From Chaenocephalus aceratus (Eukaryota; Chordata; Actinopteri; Perciformes; Channichthyidae): a stretch of DNA of 64,000 nucleotides. The notes below the pieces were generated by a model, which worked only from the letters and a program-made list of their open reading frames with translations, had not been told where the DNA came from and searched no databases. Shown one piece after another: positions 1 through 9,978 of the stretch; position 1 is the stretch's first letter, and every line of letters begins with the position of its first letter. Both the position numbers and the translations under genes were made by a program. Location of the stretch: NCBI GenBank assembly GCA_023974075.1, contig JAMFTG010000242.1:60001-124000 (forward strand), given 5' to 3'.

Positions 1-135
1 CTACTTGCTGCACTATGCTTACTTTTCTGTTCTACTAAAAGTACATTTGCTGTTCATTTTGTTTCCCTATTACTTAATTAAGATGTTGAATGCAGGACTT
101 TTACTTGTAATTAAGTATTTTAATGTACTGTTTCT
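1..135. repeat. Fragment of a tact-rich MITE-like repeat
   Basis: The segment resembles, in composition and in phrases such as gcaggacttttacttg, the repeat at 40556-40763 in cmas intron 2. No terminus is visible because the window edge cuts it. Confidence 0.3.
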
Positions 136-364
136 TCAGTAAAGCATCTGAGAAATGTCACTGTAGCTAACCAGAGCTAGCCTGGTGCTAACAACAGAGC
201 TAACGTTAGCTAGCATAAGCTAACGCTAGCGCTCCCTCATTAGCTATTTTAGCCGTTTTTCCATAAAAGTCACATTATTTAACAATATAAGCAACACGTG
301 GAGGGAGTTTTTAGCAGATAATACGTTAAGAAAGTCGTGGTTTTTGCGTTAAAAAGAGGCTCAC

Positions 365-434
365 CTTTCACTGATGAGTTTACAGCTGGATCTGGCGCGT
401 TGATTTTCAAAGACTTCCTGTTTACATCAGTCAT
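365..434 (-). CDS. Candidate first coding exon of an unidentified gene leaving the window leftwards
   Basis: On the minus strand an ATG at 434 opens 23 codons beginning MTDVNRKSLKINAP without a stop. They end in AAAG followed by GTGAGC, a strong splice donor, so the exon would end at 365 in phase 1. Just upstream lie a CACTTCCGG ETS-type site and a GTCACATGA E-box-like site, as in many vertebrate housekeeping promoters. I do not recognise the protein. The rest of the gene would lie left of the window. The context just before the ATG (CAC) is not a strong Kozak, so this remains an inference; chance occurrence of a 23-codon open stretch is possible. Confidence 0.35.
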
Positions 435-448
435 GTGACCGGAAGTGG
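431..448 (-). promoter_or_regulatory. Putative core promoter motifs (E-box-like plus ETS site)
   Basis: TCATGTGACC is fused to CCGGAAGTG (GABPA/ETS-type) directly at the candidate start codon of the 434-365 exon. The pairing is typical of CpG-type promoters; there is no experimental evidence. Confidence 0.3.
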
Positions 449-664
449 AAGACGGGGAAAGAATGTGAAATGTGACATCTAGCGGTGAAATGTGTATTAA
501 AAGTGTTAAATATAAGGATTAATTATTCTTTAATAATACTTTAAAAAAGTAAAATAACACGAAATGTTTAAGGGGAAATATTTTTTTTATTGTTTTTGCT
601 GTATCTCCCTTATTTTGAAGTGAAGATGCTCTTTGTATTATTTCTATTTAATTAAAGACATTAA

Positions 665-1015
665 AGGTGGGGTAGGTAAGTTGAGAAACCGGCTCGAGAT
701 CGCTAGAATTTGAAAATACACAACCGGAGAAAATCTGCCACTTCCTCACAGAGCCCCTCCCCCAACACACAGGAAACATGGACCAATGAGGGCACGAGAT
801 CAGTTTGTGCCCAGATGGGAGGCTGACAGGCAGGTAGGCCATCCAGATTGGATGTACTTTTTACAGTATCACGGCTTCTACAGATGACATTTTTTTTATG
901 GATTGTTTGTCAAAGCTCTTCAGATATTCATTGCTATCGGGACGTTAAGAGCATTCCATGGAATATAACAAAAAGTGTATCTCGAGCCGGTTTCTGAAAC
1001 TTACCTACCCCACCT
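665..1015 (+). mobile_element. TTAA-flanked MITE (piggyBac-like), copy 1
   Basis: The 351-bp element has near-perfect terminal inverted repeats beginning AGGTGGGGTAGGTAAGTT and continuing into GAGAAACCGGCTCGAG. It is flanked on both sides by TTAA (661-664 and 1016-1019), the target of piggyBac transposases. It has no coding capacity. A second copy lies at 7072-7406 in the opposite orientation. Confidence 0.75.
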
Positions 1016-1019
1016 TTAA

Positions 1020-1642
1020 GTATTCTTTATATAATTGTATACAAATCCCCCTTAATTTATTTTAATTTTGATATTCTTCAATTGAATGTTATTACATCCT
1101 GTGTGAGAATGTTTCTGTAGAATCAATTCAAATGTAAAATATAAAAATAATTAATTGAATTTAAAAAATCGCATTTATTCAAGTATTGCATAGATACTAG
1201 TTTACTACATGTCAGAGGCAACGATATACAATTACAACAATAACTTATAAATGAAATTATGATGCAACAATTTAAAGAAACACGTAAGACTTGAATACCA
1301 GGGAAGTTTCGCAGTACCTTTACATTGTTGTTTAATCTTTCGGGAACAAAATACATGTTGCTTTTATTGCCAAGACATTAAAACCACCTCGATATATCTC
1401 CAGCTTTTCCTATCTTTCTATTCAAAGCCCTAGATCGACCAATCGTATTGTCGAATGTCCACAAGGTGTGTTCGAGCTTGGTAAACATGGCTCTGCACCC
1501 TGCAACATATTACCTGTAAAGTACTTCCTTCTTTGAACACTTTCGAATGTCTTCAAAGGACACACGTTGTTGTGTTGCCTAGTCCTTGACTCAGCTGGAA
1601 TGTAGTATGCATGTTTCTGCTGTGACAGGCGTTGTGTTGCCC
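1020..1642. other. AT-rich intergenic sequence
   Basis: No gene, splice pattern or recognisable repeat was seen; short open frames here carry no protein-like pattern. Confidence 0.5.
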
Positions 1643-1646
1643 TTAA

Positions 1647-2335
1647 AGGGGACCTATCATGCAAAATGCACTTTGTGATGTCTTCAACATGTGTCCCCGG
1701 TGTGTCGGGGAACTCACGCAGCGTCAGGAAATAAAACCCTCTCTTTTCCTCCGTACCCAAATCTCTAAAAACGGGGAACAACGGAGCTGATCCAGATTTG
1801 CGTCCGATATGACGTAACATCTGAAATGTGGACCCACGGGCCAATCAGAAACGTTGCTATCAGAAACAATGCCCGACTGCTTTGGACGTAATATGGTCGG
1901 TGTTTACATTAGCATGGCTAACACTCAGAGCTAACCTGTGCTGGAGAGCATGTGTGTGAAGAAGTGTCTTGAAGTGGATTCTAGCAGTTACCGGAAGCCA
2001 GTGGAGGGAGCGGGGAGCGGCGTGGTGTGGGAACATTCAGGAAGGTTGAAGACGAGCCGCTGCATTCTGGATGATCCAGGATATGGCGTTTCATCACGGC
2101 AGCATTTAGTTTAGACGGTAGCTGCCGGGTCCCGCGTGAGCTCAGACCCCTCCTCTTTAAAGCTTTATCCCCGAATCAGCACTTTAGAAACAGGAAGTGA
2201 AACAGAGGGATACGAGGCATGGCTCGAATGATCTGTTTGGTATTTTGAGCAGAACTCTTCATAGACATGTTTTTCATATATTTGTATATATCTGAGAGCT
2301 GTGCTATTGCCTACAAGTAGCATGCTAAGTGACCT
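1647..2335 (+). mobile_element. TTAA-flanked nonautonomous element, second family, copy 1
   Basis: The 689-bp element starts AGGGGACCTATCATGC and ends GCATGCTAAGTGACCT. It is flanked by TTAA at 1643-1646 and 2336-2339. It has a partial terminal inverted repeat and no ORF. A closely matching 696-bp copy is at 48647-49342 in inverse orientation, and a right-end fragment stops at the TTAA at 26648. Confidence 0.65.
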
Positions 2336-2339
2336 TTAA

Positions 2340-2850
2340 AGTGTGTGTCCTAACATGTGAAAAGGATTTGGCAAATTGAAACTGGCCTGACCCGCAGGTA
2401 AGCCGAGTTAAAGCAACTCAAAGTATTACATATATTTATATTTTGTTGCAACAGTTACTTTAATCACTTTATTCTAAAACATTTTTTATTATTATTTACA
2501 TGTTTACATGTTTTAGCTCTGACCCTGTTGCTGCCACAAACGAGTGCATGTCCCCAAGGCGATGAATACAGTTCCATCTCATCTTAAACAAAGGGGTATT
2601 TTAACATGTTTTACACATGAATGCATCACAGTTTGATTTATAAATGCTTCCAGAAACATCAAAACTACATTATTTCGAAGTGTTTATAAGATTATAAATA
2701 CCGTCATGTCCGAGAAGCGGTTTCAGGTCTGTAAACCCTGCAGGACCGTTATCCGTCACTCGGGCTGAAGGGCGTCTGCAGGATTCCTAAAACAAGACCC
2801 CGACAGAGACGAGGAATCCAACCTCACCCTGACATCTCCAAGCAACATCA
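2340..2850. other. Intergenic sequence without recognised features
   Basis: AT-rich DNA; nothing could be supported here. Confidence 0.5.
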
Positions 2851-2851
2851 C

Positions 2852-3168
2852 ACCACACACACACACACCACACACACACACGCACACACACAACACACGC
2901 ACACACACGCACACACACACGCACACACACACGCACACACACACGCACACACACACACCATGTATACATCACTTCAGGGGACATTACATTGACTTGCATG
3001 CATTTCCTGGAGACTTATTCCTAACCTTAACCATAACCAACACCTGCCTAACCCTAACCAAGTCTTCACCCTAAAATTAATGATCCCCCTCATGGAGACC
3101 TCCAATTTGTCCCCATGACTATGTAAACAGATTTAGGTCCCCACAAGTATAGTAATGTTAGTTACCAC

Positions 3169-3221
<53 letters not shown>

Positions 3222-3231
3222 CACACACAAT
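2852..3231. repeat. CA microsatellites bracketing a dispersed repeat, copy 1
   Basis: Impure (CA)n at about 2852-2960 and (CA)n at 3169-3231 enclose about 210 bp that begins catgtatacatcacttcagg and ends gtccccacaagtatagtaat. The same core, again abutting CA arrays, recurs at 13094-13445. Confidence 0.7.
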
Positions 3232-3302
3232 CCATTGAGACTCTACCAACAGCTTTGCTTTCAAATAACTGATGTATTTCGCAGGGCATGAGTTTAACTG
3301 TT

Positions 3303-3415
3303 CATGAGCGGAGGCTGCGGCTCAGTGGGTAGTGTGATCAGAGTTCGAGTCCCACTGCATGTCGTTGTGTCCCTGAAACACTTCACCCAAAGTGCTCCCG
3401 TGGGGGTTGTCCACG
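3303..3415 (+). mobile_element. tRNA-type SINE, 5' part (split by insertion)
   Basis: The segment has a tRNA-like head (ggctcagtgggtagtgtg, then a B-box-like GTTCGAGTCCC) and a body resembling fish SINEs. Its continuation lies at 6481-6541, so the 3.06-kb element between the two parts inserted into it. It is not a functional tRNA gene: there is no acceptor stem or anticodon arm. Confidence 0.55.
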
Positions 3416-3710
3416 CGGTGAATTTAGTTTTAGGTTGGATATTCGACGGACATTCGCGGACCCGCCAGCAGCGTCAGTTTCCCCTGCTGCTGGCTGTATT
3501 ACGACGGGGAGATCTTCTCCGCGAAACGAGGCTTTCACTTAGGGACCATCAACAAATGAATTTTCAATTACACAAGAAACGTTTTCTTTTTAATAACCGA
3601 CAGCTTCCCGATCGAGTGAATGTGAAGCAAATCCACGCTAGAGCATGCATTTGTTAAACAAACCTCTTTTTATTGCATTGTAATACTTTAAATAAGTTTT
3701 ATTATTTTTT

Positions 3711-5440
3711 ATGGAAAAATTAGCTTATTTCTTCAATACCTTCCAGGTCATGATGACCGATTCGCTCAAAATCAATGTTGGGTTAGGGTTAGGAAAATAC
3801 ACAAGAAGAGGAACAATTTCCAAATCCTTAACCAGTGGTGTCAGCAATTATTATTACACTATGTTAAGACAGACACCAGTAGAGGAAATAATGGCTGGTA
3901 ACACAAGCAGAAGCCTCACCAAAGACGTGTTAAAGAAAATATCCTCTGAAGTGAAGAAAAGTGCAAGGCACTACGATGACATGATGCTTGAACTCATGTT
4001 GAATCAAAAAATAATCAAAGAGAGCAACAGTCATGCGTCATCAAAAGGCTATCTTCAGCACCTACAAATTGATCCGTTTGCTGTACATTTATAAACAGAT
4101 GCTGGAATAAAGATATTGACTGAGCACTTGAAAAAGCCAACACCTACGACTCTCTACCCCTCGATGCCACAGGCAGCGTGATACAGAAAATTCCTGATCA
4201 AAATAAGCGGGTCTTGTATTATGGTTTGGTTTTGCCCGGAATGGGTAAGCCTCCCTTGCCTGTCACAGAACTGATCACCAACAGCCATTCCATTCAATCT
4301 ATTTCCCACTGGCTCATGGAATTTAAAAGAAAGTTGTCTTACATAACAAAAAGAAAGATAGCACAGGTTGAGACAGATTATAGTTGGGCTCTGATACACA
4401 GTGTGCTTCTGTCTTTTAACAGGGAAATATGTCAGTGTACCTTGACAGAGCATTTGAGATAGTGTCTGATAAACTGAACTGATTCCTAACTTCACTGTGG
4501 CTGCATCTGTGCTCTGCTCATATCATGAAGGCTGTGTCACAAGCATTTGGAAAAAAAACTGTAGACAGAGGCACACAGGAATATGCAACATTCTGTTTTG
4601 CGTACATCCTGAACTGCACAAGTATGCAGGAAGCCCTTGATGTTTTGTATCATATGTGTGTGTTTTTTGATGCAGAGGAGTACACTCATTCGGTGAAACA
4701 GAGCTAAATGTACCTCGACGAGTGCATTTTGCAAACTCAGGATTTGAAAACTGGAGAAGTGGACATGTAATGGGAGAGGAGGAAAGCAAATGCTCATAGC
4801 ATTATTGGAAAGTCCCCTTTACACAAGCTTTTCAAGTCAGGCGGGACCAAGCAGAGAGTGACATTCTCTCTGACGATGCTGTTCATGTAAAAAACCACTA
4901 CCTCTGTCCTGGTGTCATTGATGCACTGTTAAAACACTACATGGGGATCTTCCCATTGTGGAGTGGGTTGCTGCTTGGGGATCTGTCGCGACATAATGAA
5001 AAGGTACCTCTAAAAAAGATGGAAGTCATAAAACCAGGGATACCAACTGCCATGTTGAGCTCTGGTTTGGGTTGGTCAAACACTCCATCCTTTTAAAAAA
5101 AAAATACCTGAGACCAGCTGAGTTCGTCTCCAAAATGTATGCCTCAGTACAAGGAAGATATATAGAGCACATTGAGCAACACAATCTGCCAATGCATATT
5201 CTGGACAAAAACTTTGGACAAACTAGCAGGCCAGATGATGACCACGAGGAACAGTGGAACAAGCGGAACGTTCTGCTGGTCACACCAAGTCCAAGTCCAA
5301 GTACTTCAATCCACCAAAAGCACTACCCAACCCCAAGAGCCCACCTGCCACAAAGGTGAAGAAAGAAAAGTGGACCAACAGGAAAAAGACGCACAGGGAA
5401 ATGTGAGTTTCTCTAAGACTTACTATGTTCAAAGTGTGTA
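3711..5440 (+). pseudogene. Broken DDE-type transposase (MULE-like) in several frames
   Basis: Protein-like segments lie on the same strand in shifting frames. One at 3711-4094 is Lys/Ser-rich, with ALMOST no domain signal. One at 4160-4462 contains LDATG followed by YYGLVLPG, PPLPVTELITN and VETDYSWAL. One at 4525-4707 contains KAVSQAFGKK. Another lies at about 4880-5030 (HYLCPGVIDALLKHYMG). The last, at 5060-5359, contains NCHVELWFGLVKHS then KYLRPAEFVSKM. The acidic residues in LDATG, VETD and HVELWF could form a DDE triad, as in MULE-type enzymes. At least four frameshifts or stops make it non-functional. I infer the family from this pattern and the surrounding TIRs. A different DDE superfamily is possible. 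Confidence 0.55.
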
Positions 5441-5749
5441 AATTGTTCACCAGCATTTTAATTGTAACAATGGAATAAGTAAATATTGTCAGAAAGTAAA
5501 GCATGGACTAAATTGGTAAAGAGTGAGGTGAAGGACAAAGGACATGAAGTATTATAACCCAAGATGATTAGGTGCATGTTGTAGGGGGAGAATATGAAGA
5601 TGAAAAATGTAATAAGCTTACAAACTTATAACAGAAACTATATTTCCAAATCAGACTTTAAACTGCAATTACAGTTTCTGTTCCTGAGCAGCCTGTTTAA
5701 TGTAATTTAGTGAAAACTCTAAAAGGGACTGAGGTTAAATGCATAAATG

Positions 5750-6100
5750 TGTGTAAATATTTAGACTGTTAAAATGCAATAAAAGAGGTGTGTCCTATGA
5801 AGCCAGTGTAGTTCATTGACCCAACATTGCTTTTGAGTAAATCGGTCACATGACCTGGAAGGTATTGAAGAAATAAGCTCATTTTTTCCATCAAAATATT
5901 AATATAAAATATTTAAAGTATTAAAATGCAATAAAAAGAGGTGTGTCCTATTCAGCCAGTGTAGCTCTTTGACCCCAGCATTGATTTTGAGTGAATCGGT
6001 CACATGACCTGGAAGGTATTGAAGAAATAAGCACATTTTTCCATCAAAAATATTAATAAAACGTATTTAAAGTATTAAAATACAATAAAAAGAGGTGTGT
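5750..6100. repeat. Tandem duplication of about 170 bp inside the MULE-like element
   Basis: The phrases aaaatgcaataaaa, gaggtgtgtcctat, gaatcggtcacatgacctgg and gtattgaagaaataagc recur twice in order, and the start of a third copy merges into the right TIR. It is a subterminal tandem repeat of the transposon. Confidence 0.7.
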
Positions 6101-6261
6101 TCAATGAATGTATGCTCTAGAGTGAATTTGCTTCACATTCACACGATCGAGAAGCTGTCGATTTATTAAAAAGAACATTTTACTTGTCTAATTGTAAAAG
6201 TCATTTGTTGATGGTCCCTAAGTGAAAGCCTCATTTCGCGGAGAAGATCTCCCCGTTAAAC

Positions 6262-6416
6262 TGACGCTGCTGGCGGGTCCGGGAAACTGACGCTGCTGGC
6301 GGGTCCGGGAAACTGACGCTGCTGGCGGGTCCGGGAAACTGACGCTGCTGGCGGGTCCGGGAAACTGACGCTGCTGGCGGGGTCCGGGAAACTGACGCTG
6401 CTGGCGGGTCCGGGGA
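6262..6416. repeat. About six tandem 25-26-bp units in the right TIR
   Basis: The unit contains aaactgacgctgctggcg and gggtccggg. The left TIR has a single diverged copy (3466-3490), so the array expanded on one side only. Confidence 0.8.
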
Positions 6417-6480
6417 CCTGCTGGTGGGTCCGCGAATGTCCGTCGAATATCCAACATAAAACTAAATTCACCGCGGTGGA

Positions 6481-6541
6481 TTGTCCACGGTGCTGAATGT
6501 GTGTAAGTCGCTTTGGATAAAAGCGTCTAACAAGTGTAATG
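6481..6541 (+). mobile_element. SINE 3' part
   Basis: This continues the SINE broken at 3415: it reads gtgtaagtcgctttggataa then agcgtctaacaagtgtaatg, the common tail of tRNA-derived fish SINEs. Confidence 0.55.
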
Positions 6542-6711
6542 ACTCCACGTATTCCCCTCTGACAACACATCATTTAAACCTCTAAATACGTGAGGAGTGC
6601 CTGGAGCAACATTTCCTGTCATTTTGGTTTATATTCCTCGTTACCGTTCCACAACCTATTAATTGAGCAATTGGGAGCTGAGTTCAAGTTGGAGCACGCT
6701 CTTAAACATGC

Positions 6712-6945
6712 CTCATATACCATCCATCCTCTCCGTGGTCGGGTCGCGGGGCAGCAGCTCCAGCTGAGAGCCCAACGTCCCTTTCCCCTCGTCAACCAGC
6801 TCTGACTGGGGGGTCCCAAGGCGCCCCCAGGCCAGCGTAGAGATATAACCCCTCCACCTGGTCCTAGGTCTACCCCTCGGGCTCCCCCCAGCTGGACGAG
6901 CCTGGAACACCTCCCGGGAGGCGCCATCCTACCTAGGTGCCCGAA
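6712..6945 (-). mobile_element. LINE fragment (C-terminal end of a reverse transcriptase ORF)
   Basis: The minus-strand translation shows FQARPAGGSPRGRPRTRW and LAWGRLG, the same C-terminal region seen intact in the longer LINE at 43804-45047. It ends beside catccatcc, a typical LINE 3' tail. It is truncated and broken. Confidence 0.65.
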
Positions 6946-7071
6946 CCACCCAATATATACATTTATTGTAAATGTATGCATGAAAGCTGATTTACCGTTA
7001 CCTGTACACGTAAGACTACACATGCAAGGGTTGCTTTTTTTAAATTTAGGAGGATTTTACTTTATACTTAA

Positions 7072-7406
7072 AGGTGGGGTAGGTAAGTTTGAGAAACCGG
7101 CTCGAGATACACTTTGTGTTATATTCCATGGAATGCTCTTAACATCCCGATAGCAATGAATATCTGAAGTGCTTTGACAACAAATCCATAAAAGAAATGT
7201 CATCTGTAGAAGCCGTGATACTGTAAAAAGTACAGTTGGCCTACCTGCCTGTCAGCTTGCCATCGGGGCACAGACTTACCTCGTGCCCTCATTGGTCGTG
7301 TGTGTTGGGGGAGGGGCTCTGGGAGGAAGTGGCAGATTTTCTCCGGTTGTGTATTTTCAAATTCTAGCGCACTCGAGCCGGTTTCTCAAACTTACCTACC
7401 CCACCG
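7072..7406 (-). mobile_element. TTAA-flanked MITE (piggyBac-like), copy 2
   Basis: This is a 335-bp copy of the element at 665-1015 in opposite orientation, flanked by TTAA at 7068-7071 and 7407-7410. It lies just beyond the probable 3' end of ovol1. Confidence 0.75.
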
Positions 7407-7458
7407 TTAAAGCACAGCTTGACAAACACCATGTCTTCTTCAGATATATATTACTTCC

Positions 7459-7464
7459 TTTAAT
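7459..7464 (-). promoter_or_regulatory. ovol1: Possible ovol1 polyadenylation signal (ATTAAA)
   Basis: The plus-strand TTTAAT reads ATTAAA on the gene strand, about 250 nt after the stop codon. No canonical AATAAA was noticed between the stop and here. Weak evidence. Confidence 0.25.
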
Positions 7465-7715
7465 TCAGAATATCTTTTCATAGAAAACCTCGCTGTACAG
7501 ACACACCCCCCACAAACATTCACATGCAATACAAATCAGAATTCTTTTGCTTTTGGTATTACCGTTAGAGCTTTTTCTTTCCCCCACAATCTCATTTAAA
7601 AATATATATAAGTTAAAGTCACACGTCATGGTGATATATACAGAAACACGTGAACTCCTCTTCATCACTTTTGTGTCCATTTTGTCCTGAGTGGAATGAA
7701 GCCCCGCCTCTTCTC

Positions 7716-8038
7716 TTACTGCCCAGCGGATCCAGTGGTGTCGTCGCTCTCGGCTCCACGAGGAGATCCAGCAGAAGACTCCTCCTCCTCCCCCCCTGCC
7801 GTCCTCGCCGCCTTGCCCTTGAGCAAGGCGCTGTCGGGGTGCAGTGAGTTCAGGTGGATCACCAGCTCGTCCTGGGACCCCGACGTCAGGCCGCACTCCT
7901 CGCAGACGTACAGCTTGTTGCGGCGCTCCTTGTAGGCGTACTTCTGCGCCACGCTGTGGATCTTCTTCATGTGGGACTCCAGGGAGCAGCGCTGCGTGAA
8001 CGCCTTCTCGCACAGCGTGCACTTGTAGGGGCGCACTC
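7716..8038 (-). CDS. ovol1: ovol1 exon 5 (fingers 3 and 4, C terminus, stop)
   Basis: The acceptor CCGCAG is followed by GAGTGCGCCCC; the split Gly223 is completed with the last base of exon 4. It encodes finger 3 (YKCTLCEKAFTQRCSLESH, then KKIH), the conserved linker with KYAYKERR, and finger 4 (YVCEECG, then VIHLNSLH). The final 36 residues are a low-complexity acidic tail (GGEEEESS, ESDDTTG) before a TGA-class stop at 7716-7718. Mammalian OVOL1 instead ends in a Lys/Leu-rich stretch, so this tail is lineage-specific or diverged. Confidence 0.92.
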
Positions 8039-8475
8039 CTGCGGAGAAGAGGTGGACACATGTCAATTATTATATATATCCGATTTATCTCTTCAATATT
8101 TATTTTGGCCTTTTTTTTAATTATTATTAATTATATTTATTCTATTGTTTCCTTTTACAAAAAGACGGACTCCTGTCAGGAAGTATATTATAAGCACGTA
8201 TTATTTAACATGTCACTGTGTTGCAGTTTGCTTTTGTCTTTATTGTTAATTATATTTTTCTTGACGATAAAATATTTTATATTTTTATATATAATTTTGG
8301 TATTTTTTTGGATCCACCCTTGATATGATTATTATTTATAATTGTATTTTTAATTAATTAGGTCTGTATTCTTTTATATTATTATTTATTTATATCACAT
8401 TTTTTGCCACATTTTTAAAGAAATGACATAAAAAGTAAAATGTCATTTTGTCCTGTGTTTATGTGCAGTGTGTGT

Positions 8476-9489
<1,014 letters not shown>

Positions 9490-9667
9490 TTACTGCTACA
9501 CAACTCCGACAAACGGATGAAGTATCACGTGGCTGTTATCAGACTCAGAATCAGGTCTATCACCAGGCAGGAGGAATCTGACTTGGTGTCATACATCAAA
9601 AATAACATTGCAAAATATAAAAAACGATAAAAAAATAATAAAAATATAGCAGTATTTACATAGAAAT

Positions 9668-9698
9668 GTATATATATATATACATATATATATATATT
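9668..9698. repeat. AT dinucleotide run
   Basis: Alternating ta/at of about 30 bp in ovol1 intron 3. Confidence 0.8.
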
Positions 9699-9754
9699 TG
9701 TTGCGTTGTTGGAGGAGCTCAGGTCAGAAGTATGTCAATCAAAATACTACACAC

Positions 9755-9934
9755 CTGGCACATGTACTTCGCCGTCGGGGAGCTCTGACCTGTCGACCTG
9801 GTCACCGCTTCCATGGGGTCAGAGGTCGTCGTCAAGGCAACAGGCATCACCGTGGCGTTGGGAGTGAGGAATGGAGGGGCGGGAACAGAGAGAGGAAGGA
9901 GAGAGGGATCGGGAGGAAGCTCACCTGTAGTCAC
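9755..9934 (-). CDS. ovol1: ovol1 exon 3 (linker and first Cys of finger 1)
   Basis: The acceptor TCTCTTCAG precedes GTGACTACAGGTGAG; the donor is TGCCAG followed by GTGTGTAG. The exon is exactly 60 codons in phase 0. It follows on from the SKIK end of exon 2 to give SKIKVTTG, matching the conserved basic segment before the OVO fingers. The remainder is Pro/Thr/Ser-rich and ends KYMCQ, so the first zinc finger is split between its two cysteines by an intron. Confidence 0.9.
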
Positions 9935-9978
9935 CTGAAGAGAAGAGAGGGAGGAATATGGGTTATTAACCCTTAATG

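Larger units (their letters stand above)
3416..6480 (+). mobile_element. Degraded Mutator-like (MULE-like) DNA transposon
   Basis: The element has long terminal inverted repeats. The left arm, from 3416 to about 3700, starts CGGTGAATTTAGTTTTAGG. Its reverse complement forms the right arm at about 6060-6480. A 9-bp direct repeat TTGTCCACG flanks it at 3407-3415 and 6481-6489, and the interrupted host sequence is a SINE. Long TIRs plus a 9-bp duplication fit Mutator-type transposons. Internally a broken transposase is readable. Assignment to the superfamily is inference; the right terminus has about 6 extra bases relative to the left, so the exact ends are uncertain. Confidence 0.55.

Noticed and set aside
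3304..3360. Possible tRNA gene
   Set aside because: Only a B-box-like sequence and a tRNA-like head; no cloverleaf, and it is the start of a SINE.
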